DNA of 64,000 nt from Sporomusaceae bacterium UBA7701. Lineage in GTDB: Bacteria; Bacillota; Negativicutes; Sporomusales; UBA7701. Below, in pieces: positions 1 to 8,333 of this stretch (its first letter is position 1; each line of letters starts with the position of its first letter). The stretch spans positions 1-64,000 of the forward strand of contig DLGF01000021.1 in assembly GCA_002482545.1 (NCBI GenBank). Reading direction: 5' to 3'. The notes below the pieces were generated by a model, which was not told the DNA's origin, did no database searches, and saw only the letters and a list, made by a program, of their open reading frames with translations. The translations under genes and the position numbers were made by a program.

Positions 1-24
1 CTTGCTTAAGCAAGTGCCTTTTTT
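1..24 (+). terminator. Probable intrinsic terminator of a gene before the window
   Basis: A palindrome at 1-14 (stem CTTGC/GCAAG with a TTAA loop) is followed at once by a run of six T. It fits the end of a plus-strand gene that lies outside the window. The stem is short, so confidence is moderate. Confidence 0.45.
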
Positions 25-44
25 GTGTGTTTATGTGGAGTGTG

Positions 45-240
45 TGGGGGCGTGGGAGTGGGAGTACGGGGGACGGAGGAGGCGTGGGAGTGGGACGGAA
101 GGAGGAGAAGGAGGCGTGGGAGTGGGACGGAAGGAGGAGAAGGAGGCGTGGGAGTGGGGGGGACGGAGGCTTGGAAAGGGATGGAGGAGACGGAGTGGGG
201 GGGACGGAGGGAGTACGGGGGGATGAAGGAGGCGACTGGC
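45..240. repeat. Purine-rich tandem repeat
   Basis: The plus strand is almost pure G and A for about 190 bases. Two identical 32-base units sit at about 91-122 and 123-154, and degenerate units flank them, built from the words GTGGGAGTGGGA, CGGAAGGAGGAG and GGGGGGACGGAGG. Three plus-strand frames stay open only because of this composition; they give Gly/Arg/Glu/Trp-rich nonsense with no ribosome-binding site. The many G runs could form quadruplexes or triplex DNA. Function is unknown. Confidence 0.8.
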
Positions 241-500
241 GTCGCTTGGATTGAGTCCCTGTTCCTTCTGACGTCAAGGCAGGAGGACCGTTACGATGGG
301 TGTAGGCGATGGTCGGCATCGTAGACGGGAATCGTGAAAATCCATATTTTCATCAATTAAACCTAAAGTATAAAAAAACACTATGACTTACAAAACATGC
401 AGTTCAATTGAAACAAATTTATCAAACTTACCAACCGTAGCATCATATAGAAGTACATCTGTCCAGATTTCTGGCTATTTTCTGAAAAAGGTATAAAGTA
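241..500. other. AT-rich intergenic region
   Basis: Base composition changes sharply from G-rich to AT-rich at about 335. No supported ORF, RNA gene or clear terminator was seen. It is simply the upstream region of the hydrogenase operon. Confidence 0.6.
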
Positions 501-532
501 TACAAAATTCAGTTGCAGGGGCAGAGGGAGTT

Positions 533-562
533 GTGTATACTAAACATGTGAAATATTTAACG
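533..562 (+). promoter_or_regulatory. Candidate promoter -10 and Rex-type operator of the hydrogenase operon
   Basis: A TATACT -10-like hexamer lies at about 535-540. It is followed at 547-562 by TGTGAAATATTTAACG, an imperfect inverted repeat close to the known Rex operator (TTGTGAA-N4-TTCACAA type). A second GTATAC motif at about 499-504 makes a long inverted repeat with the -10 region. Rex senses NADH/NAD+, so control of an NADH-linked hydrogenase would make sense. The assignment is inference from motif and context; no rex gene is in the window. Confidence 0.45.
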
Positions 563-600
563 TGAAATTAGACACAAAATCCGGTTTAGGAGGACAGAGT

Positions 601-1077
601 ATGCAAGAAATAATTGATTTTAAAGAAATCGACGCGATTCTTGAAAGATATCGGTATGAGTCAAGCAGCATTATTGCCATATTGCAGGATACGCAAGCGA
701 AATATCGCTACCTTCCGAAGGATGTTTTTCCTTATCTTTCGGAAAAGCTCGGAATCAGCACCGCGAAGATTTATAGTGTGGCTACCTTTTACGAGAATTT
801 TTCCCTGGAGCCTAAAGGCAAGTACATTATTAAGATCTGTGACGGGACGGCATGTCATGTGCGAAAGTCGATTCCCATTCTGGAGAGGTTGCGAAAGAGC
901 CTTGGGCTTTCGGAGAGCAAGGAGACGACCGATGACCTGATGTTTACGGTACAGACCGTTTCCTGTCTTGGGGCGTGCGGCCTTGCGCCGGTGCTTACGG
1001 TTAATGAGAAAGTGTATGCCGCCATGACTCCGGATAAAGCGACCGAACTTCTGGCGAAACTCAAGGAGGAAAACTGA
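601..1077 (+). CDS. hydC: NADH-dependent [FeFe] hydrogenase, NuoE-like 2Fe-2S subunit (HydC/HndA type)
   Basis: This 158-residue protein is the thioredoxin-fold [2Fe-2S] subunit that relays electrons between the flavin subunit and the hydrogenase. The N-terminal helical part is typical of NuoE. The cluster ligands are visible as C-D-G-T-A-C-H at about residues 80-85 and C-L-G-A-C-G near 122-126. I chose ATG 601 because AGGAGG lies just upstream; an in-frame GTG at 562 has no ribosome-binding site. It is the first gene of a tight operon, one base from the next gene. The family is well known in trimeric bifurcating and tetrameric NADP-reducing hydrogenases; which cofactor is used here cannot be read from the sequence. 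Confidence 0.93.
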   Translation: MQEIIDFKEIDAILERYRYESSSIIAILQDTQAKYRYLPKDVFPYLSEKLGISTAKIYSVATFYENFSLEPKGKYIIKICDGTACHVRKSIPILERLRKSLGLSESKETTDDLMFTVQTVSCLGACGLAPVLTVNEKVYAAMTPDKATELLAKLKEEN

Positions 1078-1078
1078 G

Positions 1079-2953
1079 ATGTTCTTAAACCGAGAAGATC
1101 TTAAGACCGCCCATGCCGTATATAAAAAGTCCCTTGACGCCCAAAGGAAAAAGATCCTTGTCTGTGCCGGGACCGGCTGTGTGGCCGGCGGAGCGCTGGA
1201 CATCTACGGCGAACTGATCAGGCTGATTGAGGCCAGCGGCGCAGGCTGCTCGGTAAGTCTGGAAAAAGAGCCGCACGATGATTCGATTGGCGTAAAAAAA
1301 AGCGGTTGTCACGGGTTTTGCGAAATGGGCCCGCTGGTGAGGATAGAGCCCGAGGGCTTGCTGTATATCAAGGTAAAACCGGAGGATTGCGCCGAGATTG
1401 TCGAAGAGACCATTCTGGGGGGGCGAGTTGTCGATCGGCTTGTTTATAAGAAAAACGGCCAAACCTACCCTACGCAGGAAGAAATTCCTTTTTATAAGAA
1501 ACAGACCCGGCTCGTTCTGGAGCACTGTGGGCATATCGACGCCACCTCGATTAAAGAATACTTGGCCTTTGGCGGCTATCAAGCCTTTGAAAAGGCGTTA
1601 TTTGACATGGGCGCGGACGAGGTTGTGAAAGAAATCGATGAATCCAGCCTGCGCGGCCGGGGCGGCGGCGGATATCCGGCCGGCCGCAAATGGGCCCAGG
1701 TTAAACGGCAAAAGTGCGAACAAAAATATATTGTCTGCAATGGCGATGAAGGCGACCCGGGCGCGTTTATGGACAGAAGCATCATGGAGGGCGACCCCCA
1801 CAGAATGCTGGAGGGGATGATGATTGCCGGCGTAGCTTGCGGGGCTTCCCAGGGCTATATCTATGTCCGCGCCGAATACCCGCTTGCGGTAGACCGCCTG
1901 GAAACGGCCATCAAGGAAGCCCGGGAATACGGGCTGCTCGGCGAAAATATTCTCGGCTCAGGATTTAATTTCGATCTGAAAATCAGCAAAGGGGCCGGCG
2001 CTTTCGTGTGCGGCGAGGGAAGCGCCCTTACCGCATCGATTGAAGGAAAACGGGGAATGCCGCGGGTCAAACCGCCCAGAACGGTTGAACAGGGACTTTT
2101 CGGCAAGCCTACGGTGCTGAATAATGTCGAGACCTTTGCGAACGTGCCGCTGATCATCCGAAAGGGCGCTCAGTGGTATAAAACGATGGGGCCGGAAAAG
2201 AGTCCCGGAACCAAGGCTTTTGCCCTTACCGGCAATATTGAAAATACCGGGCTCATCGAGGTCCCCATGGGTACGCCCCTGCGGGAAGTCATATTCGATA
2301 TCGGCGGAGGCATCCGCGGCGGTGCCGGATTCAAGGCGGTGCAAATCGGCGGGCCTTCCGGCGGCTGCCTGACCAAAGAGCACCTTGACCTGCCGCTAGA
2401 CTTCGATTCGCTGAAAAAGGCCGGGGCAATGATCGGCTCAGGCGGGCTAGTCGTTATGGATGAAAACACTTGTATGGTTGAGGTAGCCAGATTTTTCATG
2501 AACTTTACCCAGAACGAATCCTGCGGCAAGTGCGTTCCCTGCCGGGAAGGCACCAAGCGCATGCGGGCCATTCTGGAGGCTATTGTATCCGGGCAGGGCA
2601 CGCCGGAGGATATCGACATGCTGCTCGAACTTGCGGACACGGTTTCGTCGACGGCTCTGTGCGGTCTCGGAAAGACAGCTCCTTCACCGATCGTCAGCAC
2701 CATTAAAAATTTCCGCAAGGAATATGAAGCCCATGTAATCGATAAAAAGTGCCCTTCCAAAACTTGTCAGAAGCTAAAAACCATTTATATCGACGAAGCG
2801 CTTTGCCGCGGCTGCTCCAAGTGCGCAAGGCTGTGCCCGGTCGGGGCTATTTCCGGCAAGGTGAAAGAGCCGTTTGCCATAGCCGCCGATAAGTGCATCA
2901 AATGCGGTGCCTGTATCGAATCTTGCGCGTTCAAAGCCATAAAGGAGGACTAA
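1079..2953 (+). CDS. hydB: NADH-dependent [FeFe] hydrogenase, NuoF-like flavoprotein subunit (HydB/HndC type)
   Basis: This 624-residue subunit binds FMN and NAD(P)H and several FeS clusters. In order it shows an N-terminal thioredoxin-like 2Fe-2S domain (Cys pairs near residues 30-35 and 80-85), the glycine-rich FMN/NADH site GRGGGGYPAGRKW near 193-205, an SLBB region, the 4Fe-4S motif CGKCVPCREGTKRM near 482-495, and a C-terminal two-cluster ferredoxin domain with two CxxCxxCxxxCP-like motifs from about 578. AAGGAGG precedes ATG 1079. This architecture is the one found in electron-bifurcating HydB and in HndC. Its stop is followed four bases later by the start of the catalytic subunit, so the genes are probably translationally coupled. 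Confidence 0.95.
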   Translation: MFLNREDLKTAHAVYKKSLDAQRKKILVCAGTGCVAGGALDIYGELIRLIEASGAGCSVSLEKEPHDDSIGVKKSGCHGFCEMGPLVRIEPEGLLYIKVKPEDCAEIVEETILGGRVVDRLVYKKNGQTYPTQEEIPFYKKQTRLVLEHCGHIDATSIKEYLAFGGYQAFEKALFDMGADEVVKEIDESSLRGRGGGGYPAGRKWAQVKRQKCEQKYIVCNGDEGDPGAFMDRSIMEGDPHRMLEGMMIAGVACGASQGYIYVRAEYPLAVDRLETAIKEAREYGLLGENILGSGFNFDLKISKGAGAFVCGEGSALTASIEGKRGMPRVKPPRTVEQGLFGKPTVLNNVETFANVPLIIRKGAQWYKTMGPEKSPGTKAFALTGNIENTGLIEVPMGTPLREVIFDIGGGIRGGAGFKAVQIGGPSGGCLTKEHLDLPLDFDSLKKAGAMIGSGGLVVMDENTCMVEVARFFMNFTQNESCGKCVPCREGTKRMRAILEAIVSGQGTPEDIDMLLELADTVSSTALCGLGKTAPSPIVSTIKNFRKEYEAHVIDKKCPSKTCQKLKTIYIDEALCRGCSKCARLCPVGAISGKVKEPFAIAADKCIKCGACIESCAFKAIKED

Positions 2954-2957
2954 TGCC

Positions 2958-4646
2958 GTGAGTATGGAGTTCATGCTGATAGACAACATGCCGGTGGAGA
3001 TCGCCGGTGAAGCCAACATCCTCAGTCTGATAAGAAAGGCCGGAATTGACCTTCCCACCTTCTGCTATTATTCGGAGCTTTCCGTCTACGGCGCTTGCCG
3101 GATGTGTGTAGTGGAGGACAAATGGGGCGAAATCCATGCCGCATGTTCCACGCCGCCCAAGGCCGGCATGGAGGTGCGGACCAACACTCCCCGGCTGCGA
3201 AAATACCGGAAGATGATTCTCGAACTCCTCCTGTCCAATCACTGCCGGGATTGCACGACTTGCGAAAAGAACGGCAAGTGCAAGCTGCAGGAACTGGCTC
3301 AGCGTTTCGGCATTAAGCAGGTGCGGTTCAGCAATACTTCCGAGGAGTCGGACATGGACACCTCATCGCTCTGCATCTCCCGCGACAAGAGCAAATGCAT
3401 CCTTTGCGGCGACTGCGTAAGAATGTGCGAGGAAGTTCAAAATGTCGGCGCAATCGATTTTGCTTTCCGCGGCTCGAAGATGTGCGTCAGCACGGCGTTC
3501 GACGAGCCGATCGCCAACACGAAATGTGTGGGCTGCGGCCAATGCGCCGCCATCTGCCCGACCGGCGCCATCGTAGTGAAGAACGACACGGCGAGGCTGT
3601 GGAAAGAATTGAGCAATAAGGATACGAAGGTGGTTGTCCAGATTGCCCCGGCGGTCCGTGTGGGCATCGGAAAGGAATTTGGCCTGCCCGAGGGCGAGAA
3701 TGTAATGGGCAGGGTAGTTGCCGCACTGAGGCGCATTGGTTTTGATGAGGTATTTGATACATCAACCGCCGCCGACCTTACCGTCTTGGAAGAAACCGGA
3801 GAATTCCTGGGCCGGCTCCAGAAGGGCGGAGTCTTCCCGCTGATTACCTCGTGCTGCCCGGCGTGGATCAGGTACGCCGAACTGAATTATCCCGAACTGC
3901 TTGAGAATATATCGACCTGCCGGTCGCCAATGCAGATGTTCGCCTCGGTCCTGAAAGAACATTATAAGCATTCCAACCGGAAAGTAGTATCGGTGGCAAT
4001 TATGCCGTGCACAGCCAAGAAGCACGAAGCGGCCCGGGAGGAATTCCAGGAAAACGGGATTCCGTATGTGGATTATGTTATAACCACTCAGGAACTGATT
4101 CAGATGATCAGAGAGGCCGGCATCGTATTTTCGGAGATCGAACCGGAAGCGGTGGATATGCCGTTTGGAGCCACCAGCGGGGCCGGCGTCATCTTCGGGG
4201 TAACCGGCGGCGTTACCGAGGCGGTCATCCGGCGCGTCTCGGACGACAAATCCGTTTCCGCCTTGCGGGCGATTGCTTTTACGGGTGTCCGCGGGATGCA
4301 GGGCGTCAAGGAAACCAGCATTGCTTATGAAGGCCGTCAGATCAAGGTTGCCATTGTAAGCGGGCTCAAGAATGCCGATGACCTTATCCGGAAGATGAAG
4401 AAGGGCGAGGCCCACTACGACTTCATCGAGGTGATGGCGTGCCCCGGAGGCTGCGTTTGCGGGGCCGGGCAACCGTTTACCAACGCAGAAGGGAAAAAAC
4501 TCAGAGGCGCCGGACTCTATGATGCCGATCGAATGAGCAACATCAAACGCTCCGAAGAGAATCCCGTAATCATGGCGCTCTACGGAGGACTGCTCAAAGG
4601 GAAAACCCACAAGTTACTCCATGTGCATTATCATAGAAAGGCGTGA
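2958..4646 (+). CDS. hydA: [FeFe] hydrogenase catalytic subunit (HydA/HndD type)
   Basis: The 562-residue catalytic subunit reversibly makes H2 at an H-cluster. N-terminal modules are a 2Fe-2S plant-type domain (Cys near 34-49), a His-Cys3 4Fe-4S site (H-x3-C-x2-C-x5-C near 94-109) and two ferredoxin clusters (CILCGDCVRMC, CVGCGQCAAIC). H-cluster motifs follow: TSCCPAW (L1), MPCTAKKHE (L2) and MACPGGCVCGAGQP (L3). The last has Cys-Gly-Ala where many relatives have x-Gly-Gly. GTG 2958 is preceded by AAGGAGG at nine bases. No signal peptide is present, so it should be cytoplasmic and form a complex with the two preceding products. Confidence 0.96.
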   Translation: MSMEFMLIDNMPVEIAGEANILSLIRKAGIDLPTFCYYSELSVYGACRMCVVEDKWGEIHAACSTPPKAGMEVRTNTPRLRKYRKMILELLLSNHCRDCTTCEKNGKCKLQELAQRFGIKQVRFSNTSEESDMDTSSLCISRDKSKCILCGDCVRMCEEVQNVGAIDFAFRGSKMCVSTAFDEPIANTKCVGCGQCAAICPTGAIVVKNDTARLWKELSNKDTKVVVQIAPAVRVGIGKEFGLPEGENVMGRVVAALRRIGFDEVFDTSTAADLTVLEETGEFLGRLQKGGVFPLITSCCPAWIRYAELNYPELLENISTCRSPMQMFASVLKEHYKHSNRKVVSVAIMPCTAKKHEAAREEFQENGIPYVDYVITTQELIQMIREAGIVFSEIEPEAVDMPFGATSGAGVIFGVTGGVTEAVIRRVSDDKSVSALRAIAFTGVRGMQGVKETSIAYEGRQIKVAIVSGLKNADDLIRKMKKGEAHYDFIEVMACPGGCVCGAGQPFTNAEGKKLRGAGLYDADRMSNIKRSEENPVIMALYGGLLKGKTHKLLHVHYHRKA

Positions 4647-4652
4647 GCAAAG

Positions 4653-4904
4653 ATGATTAAAATCAATGTTTGCATAGGCAGCGCCTGCCACGTCAAGGGT
4701 TCCTACAATGTCATAAACTCCTTTCAGCAATTAATCGAAGAATATAAGCTGACGGACAAGGCGGAAGTCAACGCCGTTTTTTGCCTCGGCCAATGTACTC
4801 ACGCAGTATCGGTGCGGATCGGCGACGGCGAAGTTCACAGCGTGTCCGGGGCATCGGCACGGGATTTCTTTGTGCAGAAGATCGTGCCTGCAACGGGCAA
4901 ATAA
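4653..4904 (+). CDS. Small NuoE-like (2Fe-2S) ferredoxin-domain protein
   Basis: This 83-residue protein resembles only the thioredoxin-like 2Fe-2S half of NuoE. It has C-I-G-S-A-C-H near the N-terminus and C-L-G-Q-C near residue 50, giving the four expected ligands. It starts seven bases after the hydA stop, so it is almost certainly the last gene of the hydrogenase operon. Its job is not established. An electron-carrier or assembly partner of the complex is plausible. An inverted repeat (CGTCAAAGCT near 4913 with AGCTTTGACG near 4949) follows the stop and may end or stabilise the transcript, but it lacks a T run. Confidence 0.85.
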   Translation: MIKINVCIGSACHVKGSYNVINSFQQLIEEYKLTDKAEVNAVFCLGQCTHAVSVRIGDGEVHSVSGASARDFFVQKIVPATGK

Positions 4905-5111
4905 CCAAAGGCGTCAAAGCTTCTGCAGCAGAAGTGGATTCGCTGCGGATAGCTTTGACGTGCTATTAGGCTGGCAAGGCAAAGCTAAGCGGGCTTCCTT
5001 TGCTTGCAGATCATCGGGTCAGAATGCCGGATAAAACAGTTGGTGGCAAACGTAGGCTGATCTGCCCAGACGGGTATAGCTGGCATTACAGGCCTTGGAT
5101 TGGCTCAGCCT

Positions 5112-5154
5112 GGTCAAAAACAGGTAAGCGGCGCGCAGTTAGTCTGCACGCCGC
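5112..5154 (-). terminator. Intrinsic terminator after dcyD
   Basis: An 11-bp stem (5128-5138 with 5144-5154, one G-U pair) is followed on the minus strand by a T-rich tail at 5116-5120. It lies just past the stop of the D-cysteine desulfhydrase gene. Confidence 0.75.
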
Positions 5155-5176
5155 TATGTTTAGTTTTTGAAAATTA

Positions 5177-6187
5177 TTATTGTTCCGCAGCACTAAAGAA
5201 AGTTTCGGTATAAGCGAACAGGGCTGGCGAGCCTCCGGTATGCAGGAACAGCACGTTTTGACCTTTTTTAAAGAAGCCTTTTCGAATGAGCCCGACGAGG
5301 CCGGACATGGCCTTGCCGGTATAGACCGGGTCAAGAAGAATGCTCTCGGTGCGGGCAAGCAATTCGACCGCTTCAATCATTGCCGGAGTCGGGACAGAAT
5401 AGCCGGGGCCCACATATTCGTCATAGCAGACCACGGCCTCCCGCGGGATAGGCTGCTTTAAGCCGACATGAGCCGCAGTTCTCCGGACGAGGTCGTAGAC
5501 CAATTCTTCCTGGACGTCCTTTGGACGGCTGATATTGATACCCACAACCGGAATGTTCGTGTTGTTTCCGGAGAAGCCGGTTACCAGTCCGGCATGGGTG
5601 CCGGCGCTGCCGCTGGTGGTCACGACATAATCAAAGTCAATGCCTTTAGCAAAGGCCTGGGCGAGGATTTCTTCGGCGCAGGCCACATAGCCGGTCGCGC
5701 CGATTTCATTGGAACCGCCGCCGGGAATGATGTAAGGCTTGCGCCCTTTGGCGGTGAGTTCGTCGGCGATTGACTGCATGGCCGCGAGCATATCCGAGCC
5801 GCCGGGCACTACTTTGGTTCCTTCGACGCCAAGCAGATGGAAAAGAAAGTTGTTTCCGTTTCCGAGCGGCTTATAGCTGCCGGGGACCCGCTCTTCGAGA
5901 ACCAGCCAGCATTTCAGGCCTTCTTTGGCCGCCGCCGACAATGTCAGGCGGCAGTGATTGGACTGTACGGCCCCGCAGGTGATGAGAGTGTCGGCGCCTT
6001 CAGCCAAAGCATCTGCTACCAGGAATTCCAGCTTGCGGGTCTTGTTGCCGCCGGCGGCCAACCCAAGCAAATCATCCCTTTTGACGTATACGTTCGGGCC
6101 TTTGAGGGCAGCGGTAAGGCGCGGGAGAAATTCGAGAGGCGTCTGTCCCTCTGTGTAGCGGCGGCGGGGAAACTTGGCAAGATTCAT
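5177..6187 (-). CDS. dcyD: D-cysteine desulfhydrase / ACC-deaminase family PLP enzyme
   Basis: The 336-residue protein belongs to the fold-type II PLP family that includes D-cysteine desulfhydrase (D-cysteine to pyruvate, sulfide and ammonia) and ACC deaminase. The PLP-lysine motif GGNKTRK is near residues 46-52 and the substrate motif QSNHCR near 74-79. The glycine-rich phosphate loop TSGSAGTHAGL is near 190-200. Length is typical. A strong AAGGAGG precedes ATG 6187. Desulfhydrase is preferred because the sequence resembles bacterial DcyD-like proteins, but substrate cannot be settled from sequence. It lies downstream of an amino-acid symporter on the same strand. Confidence 0.88.
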   Translation of the reverse strand: MNLAKFPRRRYTEGQTPLEFLPRLTAALKGPNVYVKRDDLLGLAAGGNKTRKLEFLVADALAEGADTLITCGAVQSNHCRLTLSAAAKEGLKCWLVLEERVPGSYKPLGNGNNFLFHLLGVEGTKVVPGGSDMLAAMQSIADELTAKGRKPYIIPGGGSNEIGATGYVACAEEILAQAFAKGIDFDYVVTTSGSAGTHAGLVTGFSGNNTNIPVVGINISRPKDVQEELVYDLVRRTAAHVGLKQPIPREAVVCYDEYVGPGYSVPTPAMIEAVELLARTESILLDPVYTGKAMSGLVGLIRKGFFKKGQNVLFLHTGGSPALFAYTETFFSAAEQ

Positions 6188-6476
6188 TGGCAGTTCCTCC
6201 TTTTATTTGCAGGATCTCTTTTCCAGAGGTCCCTCTTTTGCGCTAGTATTTACTTTCGCCCCTGCTGGTTGAATTCCTATATAGAAATTAGTTATCAGGG
6301 GCTAATCGACTGCTTATTTCCAGCTAAGCAGCAGACGCCACAGGCTGCCCGGGGACCGGGACGAGTTGACGGGCGTCGGAAGGGCGATGCGTTACCGGGC
6401 CGGGAGTCGCACTTTTTATATTGCCGGTATGGATTATCCGGGATAATATCGAGGGAGATAGCGGGGACCCCGCGGG

Positions 6477-6518
6477 AGAAAAAGAAAGAGACTGCGGCCC
6501 GGTTTGGCCACAGCCTCT
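6477..6518 (-). terminator. Terminator-like hairpin after the symporter remnant
   Basis: On the minus strand a stem AGAGGCTGTGGCC / GGGCCGCAGTCTCT (with wobble pairs) is followed by a T/C-rich tail. It lies downstream of the gene remnant at 6576-6647 and may be the original terminator of that lost gene. Confidence 0.55.
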
Positions 6519-6575
6519 TCAATTGTGAAGCTAACCCGATGGTCAGGAAGCGACGCTGCTGGATTCCAGTCCCGC

Positions 6576-6647
6576 TTCGCCGGAGAACGCCCTGGCAGCG
6601 GAAGCGAAGGGGTTCTAGGCAGAAGGTCGACGATGTACTGGGTCCAG
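6576..6647 (-). pseudogene. Remnant of a second DAACS symporter gene
   Basis: About 72 bases on the minus strand match an internal stretch of the intact symporter gene at about 7513-7585. Translated, the remnant gives WTQYIVDLLP and then, after a one-base deletion that shifts the frame, NPFASAARAFSGE. The intact gene has WTTYITDLIP and NPIDSAARAFGGE. It ends at a stop about ten codons later. It sits directly between the symporter terminator and another hairpin. It is best read as what is left of a tandem paralogue after deletion. Confidence 0.75.
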
Positions 6648-6654
6648 TAGAAAA

Positions 6655-6689
6655 AAATGCTGTCTCTATTGAGACAGCATTTTTCATTT
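6655..6689 (-). terminator. Intrinsic terminator after the DAACS symporter
   Basis: A perfect 12-bp stem (AAATGCTGTCTC at 6655-6666 with its complement at 6671-6682) is followed by a T run on the minus strand. It begins a few bases past the symporter stop. Confidence 0.9.
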
Positions 6690-7994
6690 TTATGCGTCCA
6701 TATTAGGTGCTGAATCATTCGCATCCGCTAGTTGCTCATCTGTTAAACCTGCGCTTACTAATTTAGTTATTACCAAGTCGCCAGATACATTCAATGTCGT
6801 TCTGCACATATCCAGGAATCTGTCAACGCCGAGTATTAAGCCCAAGCCTTCAACAGGCACGCCAACGTTTACGCACAGAATAGCGATTATCGGCAAAGTA
6901 CCGCCAGGAACGCCTGCTGTTCCGACACCGCCCAAAATTGCGGTTAAAACTACAACAACCTGTTGGCCGAGTGATAGCTCAACTCCGTAAACTTGGGCTA
7001 GGAAAAGTAAGACGACACCTTCATATAATCCCGAACCATTTTGGTTGGCGGAAGCACCGCAAGTCAGAACAAAACGTGCAACTTTGCCAGGGAGTTTAAG
7101 CGATTTCTCTGCAACCTCCAGAGCGATTGGCAATGTAGCATTGGAAGAAGCAGTTGAAAATGCATATACATATGCATCTTGACACTTCTTAAAGAATTCG
7201 AAGGGGTTTGTTTTGGCAAAAATCTTAAGGAATAAACCGTAAACAACAAATTGCTGAATTAACAAACTGAGCACGACTACGCCGGCAAATAAGGCAACAT
7301 TTCCCAGGAAGCTGGCACCCATACGGTAAGTCGTGTTAAATACAATGGCAAAAATGCCGAAAGGAGCGATCTGCATGGCCCAGTCGATTATTTTGAGTGA
7401 ACAGTCGAAAATTGCCTGCAGCATCTTAATAAAAGCATGCTCTTCATCTTTTACAACTATGCTCAGAGCATATCCGAACATTAACGCAAAAACCATAAGA
7501 GCTATAATTTCGCCGCCGAACGCCCTGGCAGCAGAATCAATAGGGTTCTGGGGAATCAAATCGGTTATATATGTTGTCCAGGGTTTTTCTTGTGCAAGCT
7601 GCATGTTTTTATTAATGGAGATAACAGCCTGATTCTTTGCAAGCTGTTCCTTATCAAATTGCAAGCCAACACCAGGTTGTAAAATGTTGGTCATTGCAAC
7701 GGCAATAAAAACTGCAATGGTGCTTAAAACAAGAGTATACATTAATGATTTGCCGGCGACTTTTCCCAAGTTGCGGCCCTTGCCGAGTTCGTAAACACCA
7801 AGCATCAGGGCGGATGTCAACAAAGGAACAACGACCATGAAAATCATTTTCAGGAAGATGGCACCGGTTAAGGTACAAAGGTCAGTAAATGTCTGCATGA
7901 AAGGAAAAGCTTTTTGAGGTAAAGTATAGTACGCAATGATTCCGGCAATAACACCCAGAAGAAATCCTAATAATAGTTTTTGGTACTGTTTCAT
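6690..7994 (-). CDS. Dicarboxylate/amino acid:cation symporter (DAACS, GltP type)
   Basis: This membrane transporter of about 434 residues belongs to the DAACS family, which moves glutamate, aspartate or C4-dicarboxylates with H+ or Na+. It has the hydrophobic N-terminal helices and the family signatures TASSNATLPIALE (serine-rich reentrant loop) and GTAGVPGG. The substrate-binding region LGVDRFLDMCRTTLNVSGD lies near the C-terminus and includes the conserved Asp and Arg. AAGGAGG lies upstream of ATG 7994; the longer reading from 8042 is not needed. A racemase for acidic amino acids is the next gene, transcribed away from it, which supports an amino-acid substrate. Exact substrate is inferred. 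Confidence 0.92.
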   Translation of the reverse strand: MKQYQKLLLGFLLGVIAGIIAYYTLPQKAFPFMQTFTDLCTLTGAIFLKMIFMVVVPLLTSALMLGVYELGKGRNLGKVAGKSLMYTLVLSTIAVFIAVAMTNILQPGVGLQFDKEQLAKNQAVISINKNMQLAQEKPWTTYITDLIPQNPIDSAARAFGGEIIALMVFALMFGYALSIVVKDEEHAFIKMLQAIFDCSLKIIDWAMQIAPFGIFAIVFNTTYRMGASFLGNVALFAGVVVLSLLIQQFVVYGLFLKIFAKTNPFEFFKKCQDAYVYAFSTASSNATLPIALEVAEKSLKLPGKVARFVLTCGASANQNGSGLYEGVVLLFLAQVYGVELSLGQQVVVVLTAILGGVGTAGVPGGTLPIIAILCVNVGVPVEGLGLILGVDRFLDMCRTTLNVSGDLVITKLVSAGLTDEQLADANDSAPNMDA

Positions 7995-8333
7995 GAACTT
8001 TCCTCCTTGTGAATTTCTACCTTTCTTGGATAGTTGGCCCAAAATAGGTAAATGGAAGAAACCCTGATTCCCTCTTCGCTTCCCCCCCTTGATTTAATTT
8101 TGTTAAAATTCTCGCCCTATTCTCCTGGTTCCTTCGTGATAACAGGATGATACACGATAATACGAGAAAATCACTCTTCGCGACCGCTGCAGCTTCTCTA
8201 CCGTCGCGGGATATCCCCCGCGATAATCAGAAAACTCGCCGGCAATTTTGCCCCCCGGGCTGAGGGAGGAAGAAAACGGGCCGGGGCGAAGCATACTATA
8301 ATACACAAGTCGGAGGTAAAGAGAGGTAAAGAC
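7995..8333. promoter_or_regulatory. Divergent intergenic region with racemase promoter
   Basis: This region separates the symporter (minus) from the racemase (plus). A TATAAT hexamer at 8297-8302 and a GGAGG at about 8312 serve the racemase gene. Short dyads occur, for example around CGCGGGATATCCCCCGCG near 8204-8222, which could be an operator. No other gene was seen. Confidence 0.5.

Noticed and set aside
91..154. Identical 32-base units that might suggest a CRISPR array
   Set aside because: The units are directly adjacent with no unique spacers, and no cas genes are present.
2..324. Three overlapping open frames in the purine-rich tract
   Set aside because: They result from base composition, have no ribosome-binding site and give low-complexity Gly/Arg/Glu products.
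6188..6560. Possible gene upstream of dcyD
   Set aside because: Only leader DNA, a hairpin and the symporter remnant were found; open frames have no start site or motifs.
6434..6724. Open frame covering the symporter remnant as a real gene
   Set aside because: It crosses the symporter terminator and shows similarity to the symporter only in a short frameshifted stretch.
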